A stretch of 64,000 nt of DNA from Dermacentor variabilis (GCF_050947875.1 NC_134572.1:121205105-121269104); one strand, 5' to 3'; positions 1-12,020 are shown, numbered from the stretch's first letter. Notes: a model not told the origin generated them from the sequence alone. Numbers and translations: made by a program.

Positions 1-2997
1 TGAGGCTCATTACGTTGCACTCGCGCATAGTCGGGGGCTGTTATTAGATCTCTGTCTGATCAGTGCGGCTGTGTACTTAGTACGTAAGCTTCTGCCGGGG
101 ATCTAACTCGGTGAAGGTATTTAATGGACTCGTCAAACAGTGCTTTTGTGTTATCGCCTGCGTCATCTTCAATTATCGCCGTCATATTGCATTTTCTGAT
201 TGAATTATTCATTTGATACGCAATAAAAACGCTGCTTAAAGTTAGGCCAGCACCTACAGTATGTCAAGCTTCAGGTGCTAATTTTCAGCTCTTGTGATGT
301 GCCGTGCATGAAATGAAAGGCATGCAACAACAAGGATGATATTATTTGTATTGATGATACGGCCAAGTGCGTCAAAGATACCACAAGTAGTAATTAAATT
401 GTTCATGGAGGCATTAATAATGACTTCGGCAATAAATGTATGAGTTACATTCTCGCTAAACAGTACCAGTTGCCTCTTCCGATCTCAATGATTAAAACCA
501 ATTTATACTTTTTGTCCTAAATTGTACACCAACCTGTTCTGTAAAACAAAAACTCAAAAACATCCTTGAGCCAGGATGAGATTACTCTCGGTTCCATAAA
601 TTAAACTTTTAAAGGACCAGCGGAGGCGATCTGCTAACAATTCTTGAAATAAAATTGGTTAGGTATGGCCCTCCGTCACATGTGAATCATGCCTGTCAGT
701 CGTATGCTCCTGTTCGAGCATCAGCAGTGACTTAAGAATCGGTTTACCAAGAAGCTACGTCATGGCCACACCTATCTTTAGTGGTGCTTATGACCAAACC
801 AAAAGCGCTTTTCAAGGCACACACAATGCAGACACCCACAGTGGCAGGGATAGAGATTTCCATATTTCTTGCCTCTGGTGGGTCTCCGGAGTGTGTCATG
901 TCCAACTGTAAGCTGGCACGTAACCTTTCTTTAGTTATACTGTGTCATGCAGGTGACCAAACCAAATGTATTTTCAGTAAGAAGTTCAGAAATTATATAT
1001 TATATGTCATACGTTGTAGCCACACATTTTTGTACCTAATAGATTTGCTAGAATTATTTTGTGAAGCGAACAAACTATTTCATAGCAAACAACATGGAAA
1101 GATACGAGCACTGGTGTCAGTGCGCGTTATTCCTGCTTTGAAAGTCTCAGCACTGTAATCATTATGGATTGGCAACTTGCCCGTTTTGATGCCTTAATAT
1201 TTTTTAGTATACGATGGTCCTTGAATGGAACTTTCTTTTCTAAGCATTGCCACTTTCGAGGTCATGACAGGTCATGCAGTCGCTGTTGTCACCTTTATAG
1301 CAGCTCACTATATGCTTGTGCTTGGATGCTACCGCAATTTTTTACTCACAGGACTGAGATATACCTTTTTTTCAGTTACATAAATAAATGATTACTGAAA
1401 TTTCAGTACTTGGGTATACGTCTGTTAATTTGCAGTGATAATATTATAATGTACTGTGTTCACTGTACCACTAAATGAACACTAAACCTTGATTTGCGTA
1501 TACGAATATGTAGCTTGTATGCCGTCTTTGTCGCAGACATTTTCACTCTGTAAGCATATTTTTGTTAGCAAGAGGCGACCTCATTTTAGAGCGTTCAACT
1601 GTGAAATTTGTTTTCAACAAATTGGAGTGTATGTCATCAAATAGAAGTGCAACACTAATACGTCATGCCCAACTACAGCGAAATCCTTCGTTTTCGCTGT
1701 CTAGGCTATTTCGGCTTGTACGCGTACTTTGAGCCCTGGTCCATCAGTGGAGACCAGATAGTAGAGGCACAAAACCACGCGTTCGTTTATCACGTGTAGA
1801 ATACACCGCGTACGCAATAATTTTCTGCTCGCATATTATTTCTCCACAATATTGCATAATGATAATTATTATTTCGTTTCAAAACATATTTACGTTTGAG
1901 GAAGAGAGGAAAAGCGAAGAGCAGACTGGCAACTGCCACCACGAATTAAGGGGCTCAACGTCTACACGACGGAAGGCCTACTAGAGAAGGCTGCCTTGAA
2001 ATGTCAGTTCGACACAGCTGCTGGCAAGTACGGTATTCGCAGCGAGACAACGTATAGCAATAGAGAAATGAATGCAAGACGTAGATTTTATCACGCGCCA
2101 CAAGGAGGGAAACAGCGCAAAAGGCAGGTATAAACAGCACAAAACACAATATGACTCTATACCAAAAACAACAAATAGAGTTCGGCATCGTCTAACTTGA
2201 TGTCGTGCGATTCCTGTACACTTACGACTAAAATTCTCCGCTTTTATCGCGAGTACTGGCGAAACAGATACATTGTTTATTATCGCCTACATGGCTCTGT
2301 AGTTTCTTCTGCCGCAAAGATTTGCTCTCCAAGAGAATGGGTCGCTTCTGAATAGCGCATATAGGTGTCTAAGCCACACTTATGACACCATTTATTACAC
2401 GAGGAATGCCGTCATATGTCCGCTTAAATCATTCCAAGCAACACCTACCCTCCTTCCCACTTATTCAAAACACACACTAGCGATAGCGTGCGCGTCAGTG
2501 CTAATATAAGCAAGTTAGTAATTAATTTGGACTCCCAGGTTGACATGCTGGGCTCTGTGAAGCAGCTGCCTCTTCTGAAGAAAGCCAGCTCCTGCAGGAG
2601 TCAGCCCAAATTAAATCTCTTCTCCCAACAAGGTGACACCTCATCAACGCTCGGCTATTCATTATGCGCGTCCTCTCGAACGCAAACTTCCACGCTAGAC
2701 CCCGCAGCGGCGCCTCTCCCGGGGTGCTTATGTAGCAGGATACCGCGCTCGTCTACGGAAGAAAAGCTAATCAGAAAGACTAAAATATCTTTAGAATGTT
2801 TAACTATCTTTACAGACTGAAAATTCGGTGTGCATCTCTTTTCGACCCAAGGAAACGAATGGAAGAGTTGCTAAACAACTAACGTTACTTTTTGGTATCG
2901 CTAGCTTGAAAATATGCAGTAGAAATTTAGCGGTGAATGCGCGAAATATGGGTAATGTGTAGCCATTACATTTGTCGTCCCTTTGACACAAACACGC

Positions 2998-3001
<4 letters not shown>
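1..3001. other. AT-rich spacer, nothing recognised
   Basis: I see no protein domain, tRNA or known tick repeat in this stretch. Several open frames of 60-125 codons exist (for example 781-1,158 on plus), but they have no family resemblance and no splice context, and their composition matches the surrounding AT-rich sequence. A frame at 2,488-2,820 (plus) is likewise unsupported. Most likely intergenic or intronic DNA. Confidence 0.6.

Positions 3002-3060
<59 letters not shown>
3002..3060. repeat. (TA)n microsatellite
   Basis: An uninterrupted TA dinucleotide run of about 59 bases. Every open frame crossing it (alternating Tyr and Ile codons on both strands) is an artefact of the repeat. Confidence 0.97.
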
Positions 3061-3064
<4 letters not shown>

Positions 3065-3815
3065 CCCGCTCCCGGCTTCCCATAGTTCACTTTTTTTCCG
3101 CTTTGACATTCCTAATGCTAATGCATTATTATGGAAATGAGCCAGATTTGCTGTCAAGCTTTTGAATATGGGAGTTGGAATAGTGAAGCTTTAAACTAAA
3201 TACTTTAGGGGTATTCAAATGAATTACTTCCACATGACGAATCCTACACCGATATCACCATATTCAGCCCACAGAAATATCTGGTTTTGCGCTACATAAT
3301 ATAGACAAATGGGGAAGTCTAATAGGTGCATCCAAATAGATAGTACGCACCGACGTCATTCAAGCCGACATGTTAGAGGACAAGCAGTGGGAGAAGTTGC
3401 ATCTCTTGGCGTCTCACACGGTGGTTCTGTCGGTTCCGAAGACGTTCTGGAGCACACACAAGCGTAATTTCGGCTGTGGGTCTATTACGTTGGAGCAGGT
3501 TACACGCGTCAGAGAATACGATACAATAATGTCATCCAAACCGCCAGCATGGTGAGAAGCTGCATGCGTGAGATGACGTGCAAGCAGACTTGTACAATCT
3601 GCGGGAAGAGTAACCAATTCAAATTGCCGTGACAAATTGTTGCCCCTGAAAAGCAAAATAAGCCACTACTAAAAGTAATCTGTTACATTTACGTTATGTT
3701 TAATCAGTTGCACAAATTTTATTATCGCTGTAGACAATATATTGCTACTCTGAAGCTAGGTGGGAAGAAAAAGAAAGAAAAAGAAAAGAAGAAAACAAGA
3801 AAGGCTGAATCAGCC
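3061..3815. other. Unassigned spacer
   Basis: No domain recognised. A 61-codon open frame at 3,370-3,555 on plus is somewhat richer in GC than its surroundings, but it matches nothing I know and has no convincing splice sites. The last 50 bases are purine-rich and abut the 3' end of the LINE fragment that follows. Confidence 0.5.
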
Positions 3816-4830
3816 ATGGATGGATGGAAACAACTTTATTCTGAATCCGGCAAATTTGACGACCCGGGCTCAGGTCTCCCATGAGGGGACTTCGAGGCCT
3901 TGCCTCGTCGCCGCCTCTCGGGCTTGCTGGACAGCCCACTCTTGTGTCTTGAGGTTGGAGCTGCGCAGAGCGGCGGCCCACTTCGACGCAAGAGCCTCCG
4001 GAGCTACTGCCATTGTAGCTGATGTAACCCGACACTCCCACAACATGTGTGACAGCGTCGCTCTAGTGTCCTGACATAATTTGCAAAGAGCATTCGGGTA
4101 TTGCGCGGGGAAAATGTGTTGCAATCGCACCGGACTGGGGAATGTTTGTGCTTGCAATTGTCGCCAGATGACTGCCTGGCGACGTTTCAGCATGGGGTGA
4201 GGTGGGGGTAGCAACCGCCTGCCTAGCTGGTAGTGCTTGGTGATGTCATTCTACCTGACCAGGCGTTCTCGCGTGCTTTGAGCCAGCAGTTCCGAACTCG
4301 AAGAGGCGGTCCCCGATTCTGCGCGGCGGGTCAGTTCTCGCGCAGAGCGGTGTGCTACCTCGTTCAAGTTAATGAGGCCCTCATCGATGGGGGTGGCGAC
4401 GTGCGCTGGAAACCATATGATGGCGGTGTTATCGAAGTGCTGTCGACCAGCTTTCCTTAGAATCTGAAGAGCTTCGGAGGAAATGCGCCCCCGCGCGTAG
4501 TTGCGAACTGCGGATTGTGAGTCGCTAAACACTACCTCGCAGAGGGGGTCGGTAAGCGCAAGCGCAATCGCTACCTCTTCTGCTGCTTCGGGGTATTCCG
4601 TTGCGACACTACACGCGTGTGCGTAAGCCTGGAGCTAACGTCTACGACTACCGCTGTGAACCGGTGTTCTCGTGTGTATTCTGCGGCGTCTACAAAGCGC
4701 GTAGTCCTCTTTCCACCCAATCAGCCATGGCTATCGAGCCGTGCAAGCGCCATTAGTATTTGTCGGCCCCCATTTGGTGGGACTCCTCCCGGCGCTCATC
4801 CCTCGTTAGCCCTTTAGATTGACACGACTA
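3816..4830 (-). mobile_element. I-clade non-LTR retrotransposon, 5'-truncated
   Basis: On minus this fragment carries, in order, the end of the RT-RNase H linker, an RNase H domain, a C-terminal zinc-finger-like region and a short 3' tail. The tail holds an AATAAA-type signal (complement near 3,832) followed by a short CCAT repeat at the 3' edge near 3,820. RNase H downstream of the reverse transcriptase is known in I-clade LINEs and their relatives. Upstream sequence (reverse transcriptase, endonuclease) is absent, as expected from 5' truncation during target-primed reverse transcription. The 5' edge near 4,830 is approximate. Confidence 0.8.
3870..4690 (-). pseudogene. LINE RNase H and C-terminal domain, frameshifted
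   Basis: The RNase H part begins near 4,690 with a FVDAAEY motif (first catalytic Asp). After at least one frameshift it continues with EAAEEVAIALAL (catalytic Glu helix) and FSDSQSAVRNYARG (third acidic residue), then IIWFPAHV. The last part, in another frame (3,870-4,214), holds a cysteine cluster, LCKLCQDTRATLSHMLWEC, typical of the C-terminal finger of these LINE proteins. The pieces lie in different frames, so no functional protein can be made. The family identity is secure; the exact number of frameshifts is not. It is a dead 3' remnant with no relation to neighbouring sequence. Confidence 0.8.
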
Positions 4831-6381
4831 ATAGCATTGCACACCAGAAAACGTTAATGTGCCTCGAATACGTGGCGAAATCAGCAATGTAATTTAAAAT
4901 ACCAGCTGCATATTATTCAGCCCTAAAATGCTGTTAGCGTGTTGCAATCGCAGAAAAGGGTGTATATCATTCACGTATATATCAGACAGATGAAAGCATA
5001 CGTTTTTATTAACCAAAGACGTCTGTAAATATGACCGAAGTTATCGACACCACTATGTCCACTGTTTCATGATTGAGCAGCAGATTTTACCGCCTATGAA
5101 GTCCGTTTGAAGGCATTTCGCGGAGAGAGAGAAAAGTAAATTTATTAGAGGAGGTCAGAGGTCTGACTTCCACGAGATGTGTGCAAACTTAGAGGTCTGT
5201 TGGACGTGGGTGATCGACTGGTAGCTGCAGGACTCGGATTGCAGGCTAAAATTATTCTACCTGACAAGTTTGCATCCCTTTGGGCACTAACATTCCCGAA
5301 AAATTTAGGTTCTCAATGCTACGTCACCTGTTACGGCTTGTTTTCTCAAAAATGTGAGTGGTTACATATCATTGGTTACTGAGGGAAGCGATTTCATTGT
5401 AGTGAGCCTTACTGAGGAGAAAACAATAATCGTTAAATTACTAAATTATCAAGAATCTTTATGGATTACAAGTTATTACTTAGATGTAATTCGTTACGTG
5501 TAAGTCTGAGCGCAAGCTATCTATACACGAATGATTCGACATGTGCTCATATGTAGTGATCGCAGCGAGTACGACTCAAACATACAATCATTTGTAAAAT
5601 AATCTTGATCTCTCTCTCTCTCTCTCTCTCTTAGTACATAGCTGTGTCTTAGAAAACAGGAATAGTTATTAATTAGTTAATAATAAGAATAGCTACGAAT
5701 AGTTCATTAATGCGATAGCAGATAGCTGAGCAATAACTTCCTTTAGTGGTCCCGTAATCTCAATATTCCCCCGCCAGCTTTCTTTACTGCTGCTAGGTTG
5801 AGTAGGCGTGCAGTTATTATTTAATTTACTACTTAATTTATTACCGGGATATATTTTTAGAGTAAAAATTTTTGCCATGCTTGAAGAATTGGTCATGTTC
5901 AATAAACTTCACTGTCGAGTTGCTGCCTATTATTATTAACTATTACTATTATTACCTATTATCTGCGTAGAGTTGGTCTTGGTGCCCTTCCCTCGTTCTC
6001 ATATTAGCACTGTAGTGAAGATGAGATGACAGAAAAAATGTAGCGCTGTTTTTCATTATTAGAGGTAGTTTAGAAGCACTAGTTCACTGTCCTGGACTAC
6101 ACCATGCTATACCTGATACTCTGCGTTTGCAAGCCTCATCTATAAGACGTTGTTGAGCTCTTGAGAACAATCTAAGAAAATCAGGACAAGTTCCTTGCTA
6201 AAGTTTTTGAACTTCGTGCTATTTCACTTATCCTTTATTTTACCTAAACCTAACAATAGTGTTTTCTTTTCGATCTTGTGTGCTCACTCGGTACTTGGCC
6301 AATCCCACATTTTAGATGAGATATTCATAAAAGCAAAGCAACTAACCAACAACTCGGCTCTTGTGGTCAACAACGACAAAC
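4831..6381. other. AT-rich spacer with short simple repeats
   Basis: Nothing coding is recognised. Near 5,125-5,165 the complement reads like a short LINE 3' tail (an AATAAA-like signal followed by CT-rich sequence), but it is too short to assign. A TC microsatellite lies at 5,609-5,632. Sequence from 5,660 to 5,960 is dominated by TTA/TAA runs. The last 50 bases lead into the exon candidate that starts at 6,382 and could be 5' untranslated sequence. Confidence 0.5.
5609..5632. repeat. (TC)n microsatellite
   Basis: Twelve TC units directly visible in an AT-rich context. Confidence 0.95.
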
Positions 6382-6706
6382 ATGTCTTCAGAGCGCAGCA
6401 GCGGGTCAACAACAGGGGACGACGGCAGCGATGTCGCGACCACTACATTGTGGAATGTAGGTTCACACAAAGGGAACAGCGGGGCCGACAAGCGCGTAGA
6501 AAAGGCGCTGAGTTTCGACGACGAGGCGATGGAGAAGCTGCTGTCTCTAAACCGAGGGTGCTCAGAATCATCTGAAAGCGGCATTGGCACCGTGGCGCCA
6601 GATAATCCGGCGAAACCAGCCGTGGTCGTTCCGGGTAATGCGAGGAAGTCAAGCCTCGGTACCGCAGAACGGGTTGCAGAACATCCGCTGCCGACGACTA
6701 GTGAAG
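6382..6706 (+). CDS. Candidate first coding exon, unknown protein
   Basis: I do not recognise the protein. The open frame starts at an ATG in a good context (AAACATG) and encodes about 108 residues rich in Ser, Gly, Thr and Glu, beginning MSSERSSGSTTGDDGSD. It ends at AAG followed by GTAAAT, a credible splice donor at 6,707 (phase 1). Its composition is clearly more GC-rich and codon-like than the AT-rich flanks. A short acidic, helical stretch (ALSFDDEAMEKLLSL) is followed by a Ser-rich low-complexity segment, so the product is probably disordered, as is common for N-termini of regulatory proteins. The frame continues to 6,762, but residues after the donor look intronic. No following exon was found in the window. 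An alternative is that this is a chance GC-rich open frame. Confidence 0.5.
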
Positions 6707-6895
6707 GTAAATGCAAAATATTCAGTCTTCTGTCGGCCCATGATGCGATGATAACAGCATGAAGAGCTCAGTACGCCTGCTCTTCATTTTGCTGACATCT
6801 AGGTGACGATAGCTTGTAGTGCGTCGCTTGCAGCGATTTGGGGAGAACTTTTTTGAGACGCAAGCTCTGAAATCTATTAAACTGTGAGATTTTAG

Positions 6896-7110
6896 GTGTC
6901 ACAACCACGATCTGATTATAAGGGTCGCCGTACTGGAAGATTGCGGATTAATTTTGATCACCTTGACTCTTTTAACACGTACCTCAGTAAAGCGGTTCCG
7001 CATTTCGCCCCCATCAGAATGCGGCTCTCGCGGCGAGGATGGAACCCACGGCCTCGACTCAGTAACGCAACACAATGCCATAGCCACAGAATTAAGGCGG
7101 CGAGTATTTA
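6896..7110 (-). mobile_element. Tick tRNA-derived SINE copy
   Basis: On plus the sequence reads as the complement of the abundant hard-tick SINE. It has CACGATCTGATTATAAGG near its 3' end, then a TTTTGATCACCTTGAC block, then CATTTCGCCCCCATC, a degenerate B-box region and CACAATGCCATAGCCACAGA (remnant A-box region). The tRNA-like head is therefore on the right and the element is oriented minus. It is diverged and its pol III boxes are damaged. The same family recurs near 32.2, 35.9, 39.2-39.5 and 42.8 kb. Confidence 0.85.
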
Positions 7111-7384
7111 ACCCGTCGCTTAATCAGAATAACCAGAACAGTCGTAACCAGAATACGGGTCCTGAGCGGGGAAAGTAGCTTAGAGCAATGAGAGGTGCAT
7201 AAAATTCGGCAGCGTTGCGCCAAACGGGTAAAGCACATACGTAAAAGATTTATGGTTCCTTACATCGGTTTGTTTCACATGCACGTTGGCAATCATGGTT
7301 ACGCATTATTGTGAAATCAGTGATATGGACACTGGAGGTATTAGTAAAGAGATCTCCAGAAACGCGAGAGACGTGCAGTAGGCT

Positions 7385-7405
7385 TGAGAGAGAGAGAGAG
7401 AGAGA
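7385..7405. repeat. (GA)n microsatellite
   Basis: About ten GA units directly visible. Confidence 0.95.
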
Positions 7406-7835
7406 TTGTGAAAATGAAAACCGGTATTTTGTCAAACCCTTCAGGAACTACGGCTCAGCCCCTATATTTTATACGCGTTTGACTGCAGAAACGATGACAC
7501 CAAGCGGGCGTACCCTCACGCTGGCCTACATGGGCTCTCCAGCGACGCCAGAGTAGCGTTGTGCTTTGAGCGGCTTACGTGAAAATTCTGCGCAGAAACG
7601 CGAACGTTGCAAGTCTAGTTGTCGGAAACTGATCGAGTTGGTACCGGTTATGCTTACTCACGAAGAAAAAGGACAAGAGACATGCGCCGACTACGACTGG
7701 GCGTTAATCGAAAAACGAAAAATAAAGACCCTTGAGGCAGTGTCTTTGCATGCGGCTTACATGGCGTCCTTATTTTCCAGTAAATGATCAAGTGTAGTCG
7801 GCGCATAAGTCCTTATGGGTGAAGTGCGCAAGGAT

Positions 7836-7889
7836 GGGACGAGAGAGGAAACAAACACGAGCGCTCGTGCTTGTTTCTTTTCTTGTCCC
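7836..7889. repeat. Inverted repeat in Penelope leader
   Basis: Two 27-base arms meet at a GAGCGCTC centre with about five mismatches and almost no loop. The arms contain GGACGAGAG and its complement, matching the leader motif seen in the shorter Penelope-derived insertion near 19.3 kb. Confidence 0.85.
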
Positions 7890-7918
7890 GTCCTCGCCCA
7901 GTTCACCCAAATGTTAAT

Positions 7919-8389
7919 ATGCACCAAAGAGCCAAGCTAAAACCCTTGGGAACCAATCCCTGTGGCCGCCCCAGGTGCTCTACATGCAAACACATTCAAT
8001 CTACTACTACAGTAAAAAGTACAGCGTCGAATTACACACACAAGGTAACTTCGGCTTTCACCTGCACATCAAGCAACGTAGTCTACTGTCTAGAATGCGC
8101 CGCTTGTAGCAAACAATACATAGGTGAGACTGGACAACAAATTAATACAAGACTCAATGGTCACCGCGCGGACACAAAACACAATTTACCCAAAGCAGTA
8201 GCCAGCCACTTTAATGAACATGGACATATGTTTGACAAAGCAAGGCTCTATATACTACAAACAAATTTCCGTTCCCCTCGCGAAAGGAAGTATACGGAAT
8301 CATACCTCATACACAAGTTTAATTGCCTACACCCGACAGGAATTAATTTGGCACGCGGCAACTTAGAATCTTTAAAAGCTGTAACTTAA
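7919..8389 (+). pseudogene. Penelope-type GIY-YIG endonuclease domain
   Basis: This open frame of about 157 codons encodes the nuclease that nicks target DNA for Penelope-like elements. Visible motifs in order are CGRPRCSTCKH (paired cysteines), the VYCLECAACSKQYIGETG block (GIY-YIG variant: Tyr in VYC and YIG), INTRLNGHR (conserved Arg and His), SHFNEHGH, and RERKYTESYLIHKFNCL followed by TGIN, where the Glu and Asn match the family's C-terminal catalytic positions. I chose the ATG at 7,919 because family similarity begins there. The open frame itself extends about 16 codons upstream into the inverted repeat. The domain is complete and uninterrupted, but the reverse transcriptase that should precede it is gone, so I call it a fragment rather than a gene. 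Confidence 0.85.
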
Positions 8390-9445
8390 ATCTGAAACTC
8401 TCATATCATCAACCAATACACAAAACACATTAGGCCACCAGCCAACTTTAATTCTTAACCTCACCTACTCTTCCATTCCGAAAAAATTTTTTCCTGCCTA
8501 TTACTCAATTTAATGTACTCTTTCAGGTTTTTACGTCTATACCAACTGTACGATCCCCTTCTTCCATGTACACTTGCCCCCTTCTGCGCGCGTCACCCTC
8601 CTGTTTGTTATACCGGTTTCAGCCCCCCTCCCCCTCTCCCTTCCCTCCCCCCCTTTTTCTTTAATCCTTTTTTTTTTCTTGAAGTCCCCTCGACAACACA
8701 TTCCGAAGTCAATATGCCTTTTTCGGCGCCTCAACACAGAGTATCGCCATCTCTGGATGCCGCCGTAACGACACCTACGTTAAGCGCGTGGGGCAGTGCC
8801 CCTTGAAAGACGATGCCGCTGCTTTTCAGTCACCCCATACATTGCACCGCAGACTCCTCGTCGCCACCTTAACTATTTCAATGTTACTCGACGTATTACT
8901 ACTATGCTACTCAAGTCACTTTCAACTCATGTTTTTTTTGTGTGTGTGTGTGTCTGGGTTTTTCTCGTTTCTCTTTTTTTTTTGTCTTTTGTGTTACTCG
9001 CGCGCTGACCCCTTGACCGACCGTTTTAATGCCTCAAAAACATGCCGCCAACGACTCCCCCTGAATACCTCCTAACCTTTCGCATCCCCAACACGCTCCC
9101 AAGCCCCCGTATTTCTTAAAGATTTCACTTTTCTCTTTCTTTTTCTTTCACTCCCCCCTTTTTTGTCTGTCTTGGTGCCGCCCTGGTTTCCCCCCCCCCC
9201 CCATTTTTTTCCTTTTTCTTGTTTTCCTTTTTTTCTGCTTCTATTTCTTTTCTTTTCTCCCTGCGTGCCCACTCTCACGCTCTTGTCCCCTCGTCTTGAG
9301 AATGAAGCTCACAGACGTCGGACGACACCGCTTGTTTCCTCTTGTAATCCCTCTCTTTAAAACCAGCCGCCAGCGACAACACCCGCACGTGACGTCACTG
9401 CACTGACCCTTTAAAACTAACACGCCGAGGATGACGAGGCCGCCT

Positions 9446-9475
9446 TTGACGAAGATAGGTCCTCCTATCGAAACG
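9446..9475 (+). ncRNA. Hammerhead-like ribozyme motif of Penelope element
   Basis: The order is TTGACGA, a stem of six base pairs (GATAGG with CCTATC around a TCCT loop), then GAAAC. Hammerhead motifs with a CTGANGA...GAAA core are established in Penelope-like terminal repeats. Here the first core base is T instead of C, and one A sits between the core and stem II. The self-cleavage activity is therefore doubtful. Stems I and III cannot be assigned with confidence by eye. Confidence 0.55.
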
Positions 9476-9530
9476 TTGGCCAGCCTGTCTGAGGCACTTC
9501 ATCCCTGTTTACAAACTTTATATCTTCAGC

Positions 9531-11159
9531 ATAAGTACTGTTTCTCTTAGTTGCCTTGTTCCTCGTTTTAAGCGCCTTTGCTAAAGATGAACTAGCATTC
9601 CAGTAGTGAAGCTCTGTGCATACACCATGGTGCATAGAGTGCTGTGGGAGCAACAGACGCTTAGGGCTACAAACACCGACAGTTTTCCTTCCCTCGCGCA
9701 CAATTGAAGGGTTAATATCTGCATTGCCAGTGGCAGCACTCCTGGTCGCGCCGCCGTGGCGAGACGCCTAATGGCTGCAAGGGCTCTATTTAGGCTGTGC
9801 ACTAGAAGTATTCCCGCGTTGTGCGTCGCCTCCGCGTATTTTAAGCAAGTTCCGCCCAGCGCTATACGCTTCTATTGCTTTCATTATTCCGCCCATCGGG
9901 CAAAACTCCATATTTTTATTTTTCTAGGCGCGCCAGCCACCCTTTATTCTTTTTCTTCAGCGGTGGTTACTAGGAGTTATAACATGGGAATTGAGCACAG
10001 GCAGTAAAACTAAGTAGCCCAAGTAGCATAAGGAACACAAGGTAGCCTTGTCGTTCACCGAGAACAAATTATGAATGCGTGCAAGTTCCGCCTTCGTCAG
10101 ACAACACATATCGATTCTGCATCTCTTCTCTGCTAAGGACAATCAAGGAGGCTGTATACTAAGGAGCTCTGTAAATCTTGTTAAGGGCTCAAGAAATCCG
10201 GCCTTTAAATGACCTTAAAAGACTGCAAACACTTTTTCTAATGGGGAGGTCATGTTTCTTGAAATACAGGCGTTACCATCCCATTGTGCTCTCCTGCCTG
10301 ATTTTCTCATCTTTCTTCCCCTTTTCCAAACTGATCCTACCTTTCACCATCCAAGCAGGCTACACTTAGGCTCGTATACGATCATGTCCCCTAGGCAAAT
10401 GGTGCCTTCCTATACACGCTTGTCTCTCAATTCTGGATTGAAGTGTCGGTGTTATGAAGTGAAACGCTCTGCAGAGAAGCCGACTTGCGCAAAGGTAAGC
10501 ATTGCCTATGCAAACGCATTGATTACAAACACAAAAAATCCTGGTGGAGACCAGCCTCGACTTTTGTCTAAGTCAATTCGCAGCATTTCTCCCTCAGACA
10601 TGGCGCACTGTCCGAACTAACTCACGTATTTCCGAGGAAACGCATTTTTAGCCACCGCCACATTCCCTTGGTAGAGGCAACACCCAGCCCCGCCGCTCTC
10701 GCCGCTTCGTTACTCATCGCATACCTTTGTCCTCCACGCAGGAGCCTTTCAACTTTTACGCTCCTCTTGCACTTGGCACTTTCGAGGGCCCATCGCTGTG
10801 CCCGCGAAAATTGGCCTACGCACATTACAGCGCAACTAGCACAACAGAGACATGAGTATTTGTGGCGCGCAAGGAAGTGCCAAGCCAGTATTGGTGAGCG
10901 AGCGAACAGGTGCTCGGGGATGCGCGCGCATCGGCGACGAACTCTGCAACCTTGGATGGCCTCGCCGCCGCGACGTGTGTCGAAGCCTTCAATTTGCTTT
11001 TGAACGTGTTTATCAATGATTATAAAACAGAAAAGTTATATTTAATCTGTGGACAACAATTATACATGTCTTTTTTTTAAACCAAAACGGAATTTCCAGA
11101 GGAGGTTTCTCGTTCCTCACCGCTTATAAAGCCAATAATCATAAGTATTTACGCTATTA
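9531..11159. other. Unassigned spacer with a GC-rich patch
   Basis: No domain is recognised. A GC-rich block at about 10,650-10,990 is open on both strands for about 70-110 codons and contains purine-pyrimidine patterns more like a promoter or an exonised repeat than a gene. A possible donor (AAAGGTAAGC) lies near 10,494 after a short Cys-containing frame (10,384-10,494), but there is no supporting acceptor or homology. Otherwise AT-rich. Confidence 0.45.
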
Positions 11160-12020
11160 TAACAAAAAATGTATAGCAAATTACGCATTTTGTGCAGATA
11201 CAAGGGATTACAGTTTCACACGAAACCTCGCGTGATGGAGCTGGTGTACTCACCAAAGAATATTGACGCATTCAAAAGCAACGGGTACTGTACACGGGCA
11301 GCACTCAGGAACCGTTTCACCCCCATGCTTGCGTTATCGTCCGAAGAGTAGTCATGATGGAAGCTCCTGGTGTAGGTACTCGGCACGTACATCAACAAAC
11401 ACGTATTGTTTGCAAAGAGCGTGTGGCAGCCGTATTACACACAGTGCCAATGGCACCACCTATTCATCCACCGCACGCATTTCACGCGAAACGTTTACTC
11501 TGCTTCGTGGCGAACAGGTATCGTTGCTTGTTGACAGAGCTTCAAAGTCTCACAACCCCTTCTGTCGCCTTGCCGTTCGGCAGTGGGCTACGCTCTACGG
11601 CTATTGGAGCCAGTGCTTCCTCGTGCTGCTAATGTACGCTACCTTAAAAGGCCTCCAGGCTTGTTCTGGTTAAATTGCTCGTTTTGCAACTGTAACAAAA
11701 TATTTTTGCGGGCAACATCAATATGCGGATTCAGTTTTAAAGTGCCTTAACCTTGCTTCATATCTTTTAGTCTAACGCCTTACTAAAGCGTAAATTTACA
11801 CCTAAAATTATGCTTTTCAAGTGTTTGATACTAATCCATTCAGAAAGAAGCTGTTGTAATATCAGGGTTGGGACTTGTTTTTAAAGAGATAGTAAGCAAG
11901 AAATGCGAAAGAAATTAGAAAACCATTGAAATTCGATGCTGAAGAGGATACTATTCCAGTACGCAGTGTTTCTAAATGAGAAACATTTCTTGGCGAACAT
12001 TTTCCACTTTGACAGTATCT

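Larger units (their letters stand above)
7660..9530 (+). mobile_element. Penelope-like retroelement, internally deleted
   Basis: Three features in the right order support this. There is a leader with GGACAAGAG-type and GCGCCGACTACGACTGG motifs (7,668-7,705) and a long inverted repeat (7,836-7,889). Next is an open frame encoding a Penelope-type GIY-YIG endonuclease (7,919-8,389). Last is a long, strongly pyrimidine-rich 3' region (about 8,390-9,420) that ends in a hammerhead-like GACGAAG...CGAAACG motif (9,446-9,475). The Penelope reverse transcriptase domain, normally directly upstream of the nuclease, is missing, so the copy cannot move by itself. The right edge near 9,530 is approximate; no target duplication was identified. 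Confidence 0.75.

Noticed and set aside
781..1158. 125-codon open frame as a gene
   Set aside because: No family resemblance, AT-rich, no splice or promoter context; expected by chance.
2901..3165. Tyr-Ile repeat proteins
   Set aside because: Translations of the TA microsatellite on both strands.
8513..9360. Pro/Phe-rich frames after the Penelope nuclease
   Set aside because: They are low-complexity translations of the pyrimidine-rich 3' region.
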